This document shows, piece after piece, positions 54,148 to 63,795 of a stretch of 64,000 bases of DNA (its first letter is position 1; the number at the start of each line of letters is the position of its first letter). The notes below the pieces were generated by a model, which was not told the origin of the DNA, did no database searches, and saw nothing but the letters and a program-made list of their open reading frames with translations. Source of the DNA: SAR11 cluster bacterium PRT-SC02 (lineage in GTDB: Bacteria > Pseudomonadota > Alphaproteobacteria > Pelagibacterales > Pelagibacteraceae); contig JPUP01000078.1 of the NCBI GenBank assembly GCA_001321855.1, positions 1 through 64,000 on the forward strand. The letters run 5' to 3'. The position numbers and the translations under genes are program-made.

Positions 54148-55852
54148 TTTTTTTCTGTTTGTGTCTAACAATTTTAAAATTTAAATTTTTTTGTTTAATT
54201 TGACTTATCAAGTTTGTAAATTTTTTCAAATCATTTATTTGTAAATCAAATGAAAATTGAAGAAAATCTTGTTTTTTTTTTAATAATTCTACATTAATAA
54301 TATTTCCTTTATTTAGTCCAATAATTGTACTTATCTCACCTAATACTCCTGGTTTATGAGGGAGATCAACTATTAATGTTGAATGGTAAATTTTATTACT
54401 TTTTTCCTCTGATTGAAAAGATCTATCTTGCCAATATTTTCTTATAGACGCTCTGGCCTTTCCTGTTTTAGAGGAGGACAACCAGTGTAATGAAGGTGAA
54501 ACTTTTTTTGAATTCAAAATTTGTATCATGTCGCCATTTTTAAGTTCAGTTTGCAAAGGAGACTCCCGCCCATTTATCTTACAGCCTATAGCGGTATCTC
54601 CTATTTTTGTATGAACAGCATAAGCAAAGTCAATTGCTGTAGCTGCTTTTGGTAATTTTATAACTGCCCCTTTAGGTGTAAAGCAAAAAACATTATCTTG
54701 AAACATTTGCAATTTTGTAAATTCATAATAATGTTCGGGGCTATTACCGGTCTCTATAATTTCTACTAAGTCTCTTAACCAATCATATTCTTTCCAAGAT
54801 ATCTCTGAAAATTTTTCTGATGATTTATATTTCCAGTGAGATGCTATACCTCTTTCAGCAAATTCATGCATTTCTCTAGTTCTTATTTGAATTTCTATTC
54901 TTTGCCTATGAGGACCTATTACTGCAGTATGTATTGATTTGTATCCATTTATTTTTGGTGTAGATATATAATCTTTAAATCTTCCTGGTATTGCTGGGTA
55001 TTCAGAATGAAAAAAACCTAATGTCTTATAGCAATCATCAATATTACTTACAATAATTCTAAAACCTACAATATCTGTTAATTGCTCTAGGGAAATTTTT
55101 TTATTTTGTATTTTTCTCCAAATTGAAAAAGGGGTTTTTTCTCTACCGGCGATTTCTGCAAAAATTCCATTTTTATTTAGTAAACTGATTAAGTCAGCAG
55201 AAATTATTTTAAAACTATCCTCTCTGTTATTCTTAATAAATTTCAACCTTTCCTGAATTAAATCTCTTGCTTTTTTGTTTAAAATTTCAAAAGATAAATC
55301 CTCTAGCTCATCTCTTATTCTATTCATTCCCATTCTGTCCGCTAAAGGGGCATATATTTCCATAGTTTCTTTAGCAATTTTTTGTTTTTTCTCTTCAGAT
55401 TTGAACGCTTTAATCGTTCTCATGTTGTGCAATCTATCTGCAATTTTTACTAGAAGCACTCGTATATCCTTTGAAGTTGCTAAAATAAGTTTTCTAAAAT
55501 TTTCTGCTTTTGAATTATCAACAACTTTATTTTCTAAAGCTGATATTTTGGTTACCCCATCAACTAAATCGGCAACTTCTTTGCCAAATTCTTTTAGTAC
55601 TAATTCATATGTCGCTGATGTGTCCTCTATAGTATCATGAAGCAATCCTGTGACTATTGTGGCACTATCTAATTTTAGATCACTAAGAATATTTGCAACG
55701 GCTAAAGGATGAATTACAAAAGGATCGCCTGATTTTCTTTTTTGGTTTTTGTGTGCGGTCATAGCAAAATCGAAGGCTTTATTTAAAGATTTGGAGTTCA
55801 AAAATCTATTGTAAGATTTGATTTTACTAATTAATTCATTATTACTAATCAT
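54104..55852 (-). CDS. rsh: RelA/SpoT homolog, (p)ppGpp synthetase/hydrolase
   Basis: 582 aa. The HD hydrolase domain has DPFVIHPLAVANIL and GLLHDTIEDTSATY; the synthetase has GREKTPFSIWRKI, DIVGFRIIVSNIDDCYKTLG, FKDYISTPKINGYKSIHTAVIGP and EIQIRTREMHEFAERG. TGS (FCFTPKGAVIKLPKAATAIDFAYAVHT) and C-terminal ACT (LPHKPGVLGEISTIIG) follow. At 582 aa it is about 150 aa shorter than usual, and the zinc-finger/RIS block between TGS and ACT is missing. It controls the stringent response. Confidence 0.93.
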   Translation of the reverse strand: MISNNELISKIKSYNRFLNSKSLNKAFDFAMTAHKNQKRKSGDPFVIHPLAVANILSDLKLDSATIVTGLLHDTIEDTSATYELVLKEFGKEVADLVDGVTKISALENKVVDNSKAENFRKLILATSKDIRVLLVKIADRLHNMRTIKAFKSEEKKQKIAKETMEIYAPLADRMGMNRIRDELEDLSFEILNKKARDLIQERLKFIKNNREDSFKIISADLISLLNKNGIFAEIAGREKTPFSIWRKIQNKKISLEQLTDIVGFRIIVSNIDDCYKTLGFFHSEYPAIPGRFKDYISTPKINGYKSIHTAVIGPHRQRIEIQIRTREMHEFAERGIASHWKYKSSEKFSEISWKEYDWLRDLVEIIETGNSPEHYYEFTKLQMFQDNVFCFTPKGAVIKLPKAATAIDFAYAVHTKIGDTAIGCKINGRESPLQTELKNGDMIQILNSKKVSPSLHWLSSSKTGKARASIRKYWQDRSFQSEEKSNKIYHSTLIVDLPHKPGVLGEISTIIGLNKGNIINVELLKKKQDFLQFSFDLQINDLKKFTNLISQIKQKNLNFKIVRHKQKKNAFLRRIFENFKGN

Positions 55853-56364
55853 TAGTTAATTATATCACTTTTAGTTAATCTTGTAATCTGAATACGTAAA
55901 TTTAAATTTAGATCTGATATTAAATCATTTATTTTTTTATTAGTTATTGGGTGTCTCCATTCAGGATTAAGATCTCTCATTGGAAAAAGGACAAAATTTC
56001 TTATATGTAATCTAGGATGGGGTATGTTAATTTGCTTAGTATTTTTTACTATTCCTTTAAAATCAATTATATCAATATCACATACCCTGGGAAAATTCGT
56101 AACTTTTTTAACTCTACCTATTCTTTTTTCAATATACTTTATCCTGTTTAATAAATTCTCAGGCGTTAATTTGCTCTTAACTTTAATACCTATATTTAGA
56201 AATTTTGGAAAAACTGAGTTTGGATATGAGGGTGTTTCATAAATAGATGATGTTTTAAGAATAATTATCCCATATTTTTTTATTGATTGAATTGCATATT
56301 TTATATTGTCGATTCTTTTCCCTAATCTTGAGTCTAAGTTTGAACCAATATTCAAATAAATCAT
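55852..56364 (-). CDS. folK: HPPK, folate pyrophosphokinase
   Basis: 170 aa. Motifs: [21 protein letters not shown] at the start, [24 protein letters not shown] and [15 protein letters not shown] with [16 protein letters not shown]. It transfers pyrophosphate to the pterin during folate synthesis. It overlaps smpB by 4 bases and rsh by one. Confidence 0.95.
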   Translation of the reverse strand: MIYLNIGSNLDSRLGKRIDNIKYAIQSIKKYGIIILKTSSIYETPSYPNSVFPKFLNIGIKVKSKLTPENLLNRIKYIEKRIGRVKKVTNFPRVCDIDIIDFKGIVKNTKQINIPHPRLHIRNFVLFPMRDLNPEWRHPITNKKINDLISDLNLNLRIQITRLTKSDIIN

Positions 56365-56837
56365 TTTTGTCTATCTCTAAAAATCTTGGCTTTTTCTCTA
56401 TGCCAGTCTCTCTTCTTTTTTACTTGTCTCTTATCATAAAGTTTTTTTCCTTTAGCCACAGCAATTTGAATTTTTGCTTTACCTTTTAAAAAATAAAGTT
56501 TGGTTGGCACTAATGTTAATCCATCTTGATTTATCCTGCCTATTAATTTATTAATCTCTTTTTTTTTTAATAATAATTTCCTATCTCCTCTCGGATCATG
56601 GTTGTTGTATGACGATTGTTTATATAAAGGGATATGAGAATTGATTAAGAATATTTCTCCATTTTTATCTAGAGCAAAAGACTCGGAAATATTTGCTTTC
56701 CCATCTCTTAATGATTTTACTTCAGAACCTTTCAAGCAAATTCCAGCTTCAATTAATTCTTTAAAAAAATAATTAAAACTTGCTTTTCTGTTAAGACAAA
56801 TAATTTTTTGACCAAGAGATCTATTTTTAATCATCAA
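56361..56837 (-). CDS. smpB: SsrA-binding protein SmpB
   Basis: 158 aa. Motifs: [40 protein letters not shown], then [41 protein letters not shown]. It brings tmRNA to stalled ribosomes. The tmRNA gene is not in this window. dapA-smpB adjacency with a 4-base overlap is typical for alphaproteobacteria. Confidence 0.96.
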   Translation of the reverse strand: MMIKNRSLGQKIICLNRKASFNYFFKELIEAGICLKGSEVKSLRDGKANISESFALDKNGEIFLINSHIPLYKQSSYNNHDPRGDRKLLLKKKEINKLIGRINQDGLTLVPTKLYFLKGKAKIQIAVAKGKKLYDKRQVKKKRDWHREKAKIFRDRQK

Positions 56838-57718
56838 AGCAGTTTCGCGACTTCAAGTGCTTTTTGAACTTCTTTCTTAGTACTTTCCATAACCTCAACT
56901 AAGGGCAGTCTAACAGTGGGTGGAGATAATTTTAATAAAGATGCAGCATATTTGACGGGAGAAGGATTGCTCTCAATGAATAATGCTTTATGAAGTGGTG
57001 ATAATAATTTATTTATTTCATTTGCTCTAGTTAAGTTTTTGTTGTTATTTAAATTAAGAGAACAAGATTGAAACTCCGCGCACATTTTTGCAGCTACATT
57101 TGCTGTTACACTAATACAACCAGAACCACCTCTTTTATTAAACTCTAAAGCATTATGATCCTCGCCAGTTAATTGCAAAAACTCTTTTCCCATAAATTTA
57201 ATTGACTGATCAACACGTTCTAAATTACCTGTTGCGTCTTTGACCCCTATGATATTTTTTAATTCAAACAACTTACTCATAGTTTCAACTGACATATCTA
57301 TAACAGATCTTGAAGGAATATTATAAATGATGATTGGTATACCTACATTGTCATTAATTTTTTTGTAATGTTGGTAAAGACCTTCTTGTGTGGGTTTATT
57401 ATAATATGGAGTTACAATAAGTAATCCGTTGGCTTTAGATTTTTCTGCGTACTTGGATAACTCTATGGCTTCTTCTGTAGAGTTTGAACCTGTGCCAGCT
57501 ATAACAGGTATTTTGCCCTTACACTCTTTCACAGCTATCTCTATAACTTTCTTATGTTCATTATGAGATAAAGTTGGTGATTCACCGGTCGTTCCAGCTG
57601 GGACTATGCCATTCGTCCCATTTTGTATGTGATGTTGAATTAAATCTACATAATTACCTTCATCTAATTGATCATCTTTAAATGGAGTTATTAATGCTAC
57701 GATTGAACCTTTGAACAT
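56834..57718 (-). CDS. dapA: 4-hydroxy-tetrahydrodipicolinate synthase
   Basis: 294-aa TIM barrel. Motifs: [74 protein letters not shown] and the Schiff-base region [16 protein letters not shown]. It starts the lysine/diaminopimelate branch. It heads the long minus-strand operon and is divergent from the transglycosylase gene 32 bases away. Confidence 0.96.
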   Translation of the reverse strand: MFKGSIVALITPFKDDQLDEGNYVDLIQHHIQNGTNGIVPAGTTGESPTLSHNEHKKVIEIAVKECKGKIPVIAGTGSNSTEEAIELSKYAEKSKANGLLIVTPYYNKPTQEGLYQHYKKINDNVGIPIIIYNIPSRSVIDMSVETMSKLFELKNIIGVKDATGNLERVDQSIKFMGKEFLQLTGEDHNALEFNKRGGSGCISVTANVAAKMCAEFQSCSLNLNNNKNLTRANEINKLLSPLHKALFIESNPSPVKYAASLLKLSPPTVRLPLVEVMESTKKEVQKALEVAKLL

Positions 57719-57750
57719 AAGTTAATATAAGAATATTTATAGTTTAATTT

Positions 57751-59994
57751 ATGCTTAAAAGATTAATTAGTCTAGTTATATTATTAAGTTTAATAATAAA
57801 TTTTGAGATAAGCTCTGAAGAAACTCGATTTTTATTACCAAAAAATAAACCTTCGGTATTTAAAAAAATTGATAATATTAAAAAAAATACCGAGATTATA
57901 ACACCGTCAAAAAAACCAGAAATATTTGAGAAGAAAACGACTATTGAAAAGGTTGCAAAAGAAAAAGAGAAAACAATATTTAAAGATAATGTAATAAAAA
58001 AACAGCTCAAAACCAAACAAATAAGCTCTTTTTTGGTTCCTAAAAAAAAACCCAAATCTTATAAAGTAGTTTCTTCTGCTAAAAGATCAAAATATTTAAA
58101 CCAAAAAGATTTTGATAGAGCAAAGTTAGTTTTTGAACAATTTAAAGCAAGGAAATGGATAACAGGATATCAAACTTCAACTAAAATTAAAGATAAAGAA
58201 TTTAAAAATTTTATTAGGTACCTATATTTGATTAAAGTTGGAAATAACGCAACATTCAATGATTATCAAATATTTATAGATAGAAACCCAGATTATCCTA
58301 GAATAGGACGACTTCGGTATTTAGCTGAGAAAAAAATTTATTTAAAAAATACAACACCAAATAATGTTACTAATTGGTTTGAAAAATATCCTCCTGTAAG
58401 CGGTACTGGGAAATTAAAACTTGCAGAGGCAATGATGAAAAAAAATAATAACTCGGAAATATCTGTCTTAATAAAAGATGGTTGGATTAACGCAGACTTA
58501 AGTAAAAGCGAATTAAGATATTTTAGAAATAAATTTAAATCGATTTTAACGTCAGAAGATCACATTAAAAGAGCTGATCATTTAGCGTGGGAAAAAAAAT
58601 ATTGGGATTTAAAAAGAATGTTAAAATATTTACCAAAAGATCATAAAGCGCTTTATAACGCTAGACAAATATTAATGAGTAATTCTTATGGTGTTGACAA
58701 TGCTATTGCCAAAGTGCCAACAAGATTTAAGAAAGATATAGGTTTGCAATATGATAGACTTAAATGGAGAAATAGACGAGGTAGACTAGAGTCTTCATTG
58801 CAAATTTTATATGACAATTCAAATAAATCGGAGGAAGAATTAATAAGAGCCGATCTTTGGTGGACTCAAAGAGAAAGTATTGTAAGAAGTTTAATTTATA
58901 AAAAAAGATATAAAACAGCATACAAGGTAGCTAGCGAGCATGGTCTATCTTCAGGTCCTGAATTTGCCGATGCTGAATGGCTCTCTGGTTGGATAGCACA
59001 TGCGTTTTTAAAGTCTCAAGAATATGCCATCGATCATTTTCTTAATTTTTATGATAACGTGAGTTACCCAATAAGTGTTGCAAGAGGCGCATATTGGTTA
59101 GGTAAATCATATCAGGCATTGGGTGATAAAAAGAATTCTGAAAAATATTTTTCAGAAGGTTCAAAGTTTTTAACAACTTATTATGGTCAACTTGCATTGA
59201 AAGAACTAAATTCTCAAAACAAAATGACATTAATAGATGAAAGTAAATTTTCCAGTGAATATGAAAAAAAATTTAATAAAAATAGGCTTATAAGAATTGT
59301 AAAAATTCTTAAAGAATTAGATGAAACTAAATATTCAAAATCAATCATAAAACATTTAGCTGATTTAGATATAGAGAATGGTAGTGAAATTCTTGCAGCA
59401 AAATTGGCTACAGATATTGAAAGATATGATTACGCAATTCAAATTTCTAAAAAAGCCTCTTACGAGAAGAGATTTTATTTAAAATATAATTATCCAATAA
59501 TTACGACTCCGAGAAAAATAAATAATAAAATCATGCCTCCTCCCGAAATGATATTAGCTATAATTAGACAAGAAAGTGAATTTGATAGAAGAGCAAATAG
59601 TTATGTAGGTGCAAGGGGAATGATGCAACTTATGAAATACACCGCAAAAATTGTTGCTAAGCAAGCAAAACTCCCTTACAGCATAAGCGGATTAACTAGG
59701 GACCCAGAGTATAATATTAAATTGGGATCATATTATTTCAATTCTTTATTAAGTGATTATAATAACGTTTTTCCGTTTGCTATTGCAGCATATAACGCCG
59801 GGCCAAATAGAGTAAAAACTTGGAGGAGAATAAACGGTGATCCATCAAAGAACGAGCTAAGCTATATTGATTGGATAGAGTTAATAAGATTTAAAGAAAC
59901 TAGGAACTATGTTCAAAGAGTCATTGAAAATATTAATGTTTATAGATTTATGATAAGTCAACAACCTGAAAAAATAAGTGGATTTTATAAATAA
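57751..59994 (+). CDS. slt: Soluble lytic murein transglycosylase
   Basis: 747 aa. A signal peptide (about residues 1-22) leads into a lysine-rich linker, then a long alpha-superhelical region with TPR-like repeats (about residues 110-560). The C-terminal SLT domain has MILAIIRQESEFDRRANSYVGARGMMQLM with catalytic Glu near residue 608, and FAIAAYNAGPNRVKTW. It cuts peptidoglycan in the periplasm during growth and turnover. It ends 2 bases before tRNA-Ser, which is on the opposite strand. Confidence 0.94.
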   Translation: MLKRLISLVILLSLIINFEISSEETRFLLPKNKPSVFKKIDNIKKNTEIITPSKKPEIFEKKTTIEKVAKEKEKTIFKDNVIKKQLKTKQISSFLVPKKKPKSYKVVSSAKRSKYLNQKDFDRAKLVFEQFKARKWITGYQTSTKIKDKEFKNFIRYLYLIKVGNNATFNDYQIFIDRNPDYPRIGRLRYLAEKKIYLKNTTPNNVTNWFEKYPPVSGTGKLKLAEAMMKKNNNSEISVLIKDGWINADLSKSELRYFRNKFKSILTSEDHIKRADHLAWEKKYWDLKRMLKYLPKDHKALYNARQILMSNSYGVDNAIAKVPTRFKKDIGLQYDRLKWRNRRGRLESSLQILYDNSNKSEEELIRADLWWTQRESIVRSLIYKKRYKTAYKVASEHGLSSGPEFADAEWLSGWIAHAFLKSQEYAIDHFLNFYDNVSYPISVARGAYWLGKSYQALGDKKNSEKYFSEGSKFLTTYYGQLALKELNSQNKMTLIDESKFSSEYEKKFNKNRLIRIVKILKELDETKYSKSIIKHLADLDIENGSEILAAKLATDIERYDYAIQISKKASYEKRFYLKYNYPIITTPRKINNKIMPPPEMILAIIRQESEFDRRANSYVGARGMMQLMKYTAKIVAKQAKLPYSISGLTRDPEYNIKLGSYYFNSLLSDYNNVFPFAIAAYNAGPNRVKTWRRINGDPSKNELSYIDWIELIRFKETRNYVQRVIENINVYRFMISQQPEKISGFYK

Positions 59995-59996
59995 AC

Positions 59997-60091
59997 TGGC
60001 GGTGAGAGAGGGATTCGAACCCTCGGTACGGCTTTTCAACCGTACGTCGGTTTAGCAAACCGATGGTTTAAACCAACTCACCCATCTCACC
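59997..60091 (-). tRNA. tRNA-Ser (anticodon GCT)
   Basis: A 95-nt gene reading GGTGAGATGGGTGAG...CTCTCACC G CCA on the minus strand. The anticodon loop is TTGCTAA (GCT), a long variable arm (GTACGGTTGAAAAGCCGTAC) marks a class II serine tRNA, and CCA is encoded. Confidence 0.97.
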
Positions 60092-60143
60092 AAATTAGTA
60101 TATTTATATAAAAATTTTATCTATATTGCATCAGATTTAATCA

Positions 60144-61016
60144 ATGGAGCAGCATCAATTAAAAGGAGTCATATCTACTATTTCCGCGTCTTTATGGTGG
60201 GGAATAATAGGTGTTATTTATTTTAAATTCGTATCATTTGCCTCACCATTGGAATTAACAATACATAGAACTATTTGGACAGCATTTTTACTTATTTTGA
60301 TTACTTTTTACTATTCTAAATGGGATGAATTTTTTACAATTATAAAAAAACCCTACAATATGATTATACTATTTGTAAGTGGTCTTTTAGTTACAATAAA
60401 TTGGTTTACTTGGTTGTATGCAGTAAGCACTGAAAAATTATTAGATGCAAGTTTAGGTTATTATATTTTTCCTTTGTTAAGTGTATTTCTTGGGGCATTA
60501 TTTCTTAATGAAAAACTAAATAAATATAAAATAATTGCTGTCATTTTGGTGGGTATTTCACTAATTTATCTGCTTATTAAACTTAATGAAATTCCTTGGA
60601 TTGGAATGATAGTTGCAATTACCTTCAGCCTATATGGGCTAATTAGAAAAAAAATTAAGATTTCATCTGATATTGGTTTACTTATTGAAACATTATTAAT
60701 ATCTCCGATTGCAATACTTCTATTCATTTATTTAATGAAAAATAATCTAAATGTTTTTTCTGTGAAAGAGCCATTACTATCTTTTTATTTATTTTGGGCT
60801 GGATTTATGACTTTAGTACCTTTATTTTTGTACACTATAGGTTTTAATATAGTTGGAATAGGACCAGCCAGTATGATATTTTTTTTAACACCTACTGCGC
60901 AATTTATTTTGGGTTTAATGTACTTTAATGAACCTTTAGTTTTTGATAAACTTGTTGGGTTCGTTTTGATTTGGATTTCAGTAATAATTTATTTAAATGA
61001 ATTACGCAAAAAGTAA
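60144..61016 (+). CDS. rarD: RarD/EamA-family transporter
   Basis: 290 aa, ten predicted membrane segments in two EamA halves. The start QLKGVISTISASLWWGIIGVIYFKFVSFASPLELTIHRTIWT and SLGYYIFPLLSVFLGALFLNEKLN are typical of RarD. The second half shows GPASMIFFLTPTAQFILGLMYFNEP. Members export or import small metabolites; the substrate here is unknown. It overlaps the convergent symporter gene by 28 bases. Confidence 0.88.
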   Translation: MEQHQLKGVISTISASLWWGIIGVIYFKFVSFASPLELTIHRTIWTAFLLILITFYYSKWDEFFTIIKKPYNMIILFVSGLLVTINWFTWLYAVSTEKLLDASLGYYIFPLLSVFLGALFLNEKLNKYKIIAVILVGISLIYLLIKLNEIPWIGMIVAITFSLYGLIRKKIKISSDIGLLIETLLISPIAILLFIYLMKNNLNVFSVKEPLLSFYLFWAGFMTLVPLFLYTIGFNIVGIGPASMIFFLTPTAQFILGLMYFNEPLVFDKLVGFVLIWISVIIYLNELRKK

Positions 61017-62440
61017 ATAAAGAGAATTAATATTGGAATTAAAATTGCTGCCATAAATGAAATAAAAAGTAAATTTGATAAGATAAAATTGTTAATATAA
61101 TTTTCTGAAATTATATTTCCAATTAAAATACTACTTTGAAAATTTTGATTAGGAAAAAAAAGTATACCTGATATTAGTCCTGAAATTATAGAGACTGTAG
61201 CTATTTTTGTATTAATCGATTTGTTAAAAAATCCATAAAATATTGTTATTACTGCTGCACAACAAAATAAGTCAGCAAGAAGAAAAAGGTATAAAATACT
61301 GAGCCCTTTAGAGGAAATAATAAAAGTTATAAGACAAATAATAATAATTATATAATTTGATTTTCTTTTAATATTGTTTTTATTAATGTTTTTATTCAGG
61401 TCCCTGCCATTTATTATGAAAACACTGGATATAGCATTTATAAGAGTATCAATAGTGCTTAGCGTTAATGATATTGCTAAAATTAAAATTGCCAGCACAA
61501 TTACTAAGTTTTGATTTTTAAGCATTATTTCAAAAAATGCTAGGTCAGGGACAATTTCAGAATTTATTGAAATTGATATTAGGCCTGAGTAACCAAACCA
61601 AAAAACAATAGTAAAAGTTATTATAGAAGAATAAATTAAACTTGTTTTTAATATATTATTATTTTTAGCTGAAAAAACTCGCTGCCAATTTCCTTGGTGA
61701 AATAAATTAGTTGCTGCAACAGCAATAAAAAATGTTAAGAATGCAGTATAGTTTGGTATATAGTCTTTATCGATTAAATTAGAAGATTTATTTTTAATTA
61801 AATCCCAACTAGATGATCCAAGGTTACCTAAAATAAAATAAATAGATAAGATAATAATAATAGATAAAAAGATAAATTGATACTTATCAGTTTCAATTGA
61901 TAATTTAAATCCACCTTTCAATATATAAGTTAAACAAATTAACAATGTTAAAGCTGATGTTTTCCATAAAGAGGTGTTTGATATATATTTAAGTAAAGAA
62001 GATATAGCTGTAACTTCTGCTATTAGAAATATTGTTAAATAAAATATTATTAAAAATAAGCATATTTTCAAAACTATTTTACCAAACCGTTTGTCTATAA
62101 ATTCAGTTAAAGAAAGTCCCTTTGGCAATTCTTTTCTAATTTTAGGTCCAAAATTATATAAAAATAACATTGGTGCTGCAGTTCCCAATGCATAACCGGT
62201 TACTGCGCCTATTCCTCCCCATGTGGCTGCTGAGGCGGGTCCAAATAAAATCCAGGCTCCTAAAGCGGACGCTGAAATACTTGATGTTAAAGCAAATGTA
62301 TTTTCATTTCTATCGCCTACAATATAATATGAATTATCCAATTTTTTTTTTCTATTAAAATGACCTAAAACTATGAAAATTAGACCCATTAATAAAATTA
62401 CTGCCAATGAAGAATTTGAAGATAAATGTACTTTTTCCAT
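60989..62440 (-). CDS. thiV: Sodium:solute symporter under thiamin riboswitch control (ThiV-like)
   Basis: 483 aa, about 13 membrane segments of the SSS family. The first part has SSISASALGAWILFGPASAATWGGIGAVTGYALG and the middle LFHQGNWQRVFSAKNNN, a family hallmark. A TPP riboswitch lies directly before its ATG, so it should be shut off by TPP and probably imports thiamin or its pyrimidine precursor. SAR11 cells are known to carry such a symporter (ThiV) for the HMP pyrimidine; the assignment here rests on family plus riboswitch. Confidence 0.88.
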   Translation of the reverse strand: MEKVHLSSNSSLAVILLMGLIFIVLGHFNRKKKLDNSYYIVGDRNENTFALTSSISASALGAWILFGPASAATWGGIGAVTGYALGTAAPMLFLYNFGPKIRKELPKGLSLTEFIDKRFGKIVLKICLFLIIFYLTIFLIAEVTAISSLLKYISNTSLWKTSALTLLICLTYILKGGFKLSIETDKYQFIFLSIIIILSIYFILGNLGSSSWDLIKNKSSNLIDKDYIPNYTAFLTFFIAVAATNLFHQGNWQRVFSAKNNNILKTSLIYSSIITFTIVFWFGYSGLISISINSEIVPDLAFFEIMLKNQNLVIVLAILILAISLTLSTIDTLINAISSVFIINGRDLNKNINKNNIKRKSNYIIIIICLITFIISSKGLSILYLFLLADLFCCAAVITIFYGFFNKSINTKIATVSIISGLISGILFFPNQNFQSSILIGNIISENYINNFILSNLLFISFMAAILIPILILFIYFLRNSFK

Positions 62441-62441
62441 T

Positions 62442-62506
62442 TTTCCCTTACTGAATTACCGGTCAGGTTCTTCGGGTATGATCTCAGTCTTTTAGACACC
62501 CCGTTT
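62442..62506 (-). promoter_or_regulatory. TPP (THI-box) riboswitch
   Basis: On the minus strand: ACGGGGTGTC, then CTGAGATCATACCC, GAACCTGACCGG and GTAAGGGA, the conserved blocks of the TPP aptamer in order and spacing. P3 is minimal (TCTAAAAGA). The final AAGGGA lies 4 bases before the symporter ATG and can serve as its ribosome site, so ligand binding could block translation directly with no separate expression platform. The aptamer starts about 6 bases after the umuC stop. Confidence 0.93.
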
Positions 62507-62511
62507 ACTTA

Positions 62512-63795
62512 TCATACACCTATTATTGGAAGTGAGTCAAATGATGCTGTATCTATTCTAGATGAATGTTCTCTTCTCATTTTCCAACCTTTGCTTAAAC
62601 CTGCATGAGCAATACTAATTGCATATCTTCCATATTTTGAATTTGTGTAATCTATAGCTTTCATTAATTTTTTTGATTTATTCTCTAATAAAGGTGTAAG
62701 GAGATTACGATCATTTTGTTTTGCGTCTTTTAAATTTGATAATATTATTCCTGCTTTTTGATATGAATATCCATATTTATATATATCGTTTAAAGCCTTA
62801 ACTGCGTTCTTTATTAACTCGATGCTGTTACTAGAAGGAATTGCCAAATCTATTGTTTTTGAATTTGAATAATACTTTTTGTTCTTATCAAATGGACTAG
62901 TTCTGATAAATACAGTTATTGTTTTTGCTAATTGATCGTCTGCTCTGATTTTTTCTGCTGCATTTAAACAATGTGTGACAACTGACTCTTCTAATTCTTC
63001 TATATTTTTTACTTTTCGTCCGAATGATCTTGAAACACAGCAATTTTTTCTCTTTTCTTGCTCCATTTGTAGATTAATACAAGGTATTCCTCTTAACTCC
63101 ATTGCTGTTTTAGCGCCTAAAACATTTGTCCCCTTTTTTACCCAGGTGTTTGAAACATTTTTTAAGTCATAGGCATTACGAATATTATTCTTATAATAAA
63201 ACTTAGATAACTGCTTTCCAACTCCCCAAACTTTTTCAATAGGAAATTTTTTTAGTTTTTCATCTATATCTTTTTTTAAATATACAACTCCTGTTTTTTC
63301 TTTTTTTGCTATGTGGTTTGCCACCTTGCTTAAGGTTTTAGTAGAGGCTATACCTACACTTGTTGGTATACCTGTCCATCTAAGTATTCTTGATCTAATT
63401 TGTCTGCCATATTCTTCTATTCCTTCGTGATCCATAAAAGATAGGTCTATAAAAGCTTCATCGATAGAATATATTTCAACTTTAGGTGAAAAGGTTTTTA
63501 ATACCTTCATTACTCTTCTAGAGATGTCTCCGTATAATGCATAGTTTGAAGAATAGACTTCTATTTTGTTTCTAGTTATTAATTTTTTTACTTTAAAATA
63601 AGGTTCGCCCATTTTTATACCCATATCTTTTGCCTCTTGTGATCTAGATATTACGCAACCATCGTTATTCGACAAAACAACTACAGCTCTCTTTTGTATT
63701 TTTGGTTTAAAAAGCCTTTCGCAGGAAACATAGAATGAGTTGCAATCTATGAGGGCTATTATATTTTTTTTAGTGGTGTACTTGATGGATGACAT
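62512..63795 (-). CDS. umuC: Translesion DNA polymerase V catalytic subunit UmuC
   Basis: 427-aa Y-family polymerase. Palm motifs: ALIDCNSFYVSCERLF (first metal Asp) and YSIDEAFIDLS (catalytic DE). SNNDGCVISRSQEAKDMGIKMGEPYFKV is the UmuC form rather than DinB. Helix-hairpin-helix and little-finger parts follow, ending in a DUF4113-like tail (GRYAISIAHAGLSKGWKMRREHSS). It copies past lesions after SOS induction. It overlaps umuD by 26 bases. Confidence 0.95.
   Translation of the reverse strand: MSSIKYTTKKNIIALIDCNSFYVSCERLFKPKIQKRAVVVLSNNDGCVISRSQEAKDMGIKMGEPYFKVKKLITRNKIEVYSSNYALYGDISRRVMKVLKTFSPKVEIYSIDEAFIDLSFMDHEGIEEYGRQIRSRILRWTGIPTSVGIASTKTLSKVANHIAKKEKTGVVYLKKDIDEKLKKFPIEKVWGVGKQLSKFYYKNNIRNAYDLKNVSNTWVKKGTNVLGAKTAMELRGIPCINLQMEQEKRKNCCVSRSFGRKVKNIEELEESVVTHCLNAAEKIRADDQLAKTITVFIRTSPFDKNKKYYSNSKTIDLAIPSSNSIELIKNAVKALNDIYKYGYSYQKAGIILSNLKDAKQNDRNLLTPLLENKSKKLMKAIDYTNSKYGRYAISIAHAGLSKGWKMRREHSSRIDTASFDSLPIIGV

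Noticed and set aside
57744-58055. 103-aa hydrophobic minus-strand ORF
   Set aside because: Antisense to the lysine-rich N-terminus of the transglycosylase; A-rich coding reads as Phe/Ser/Leu on the other strand.
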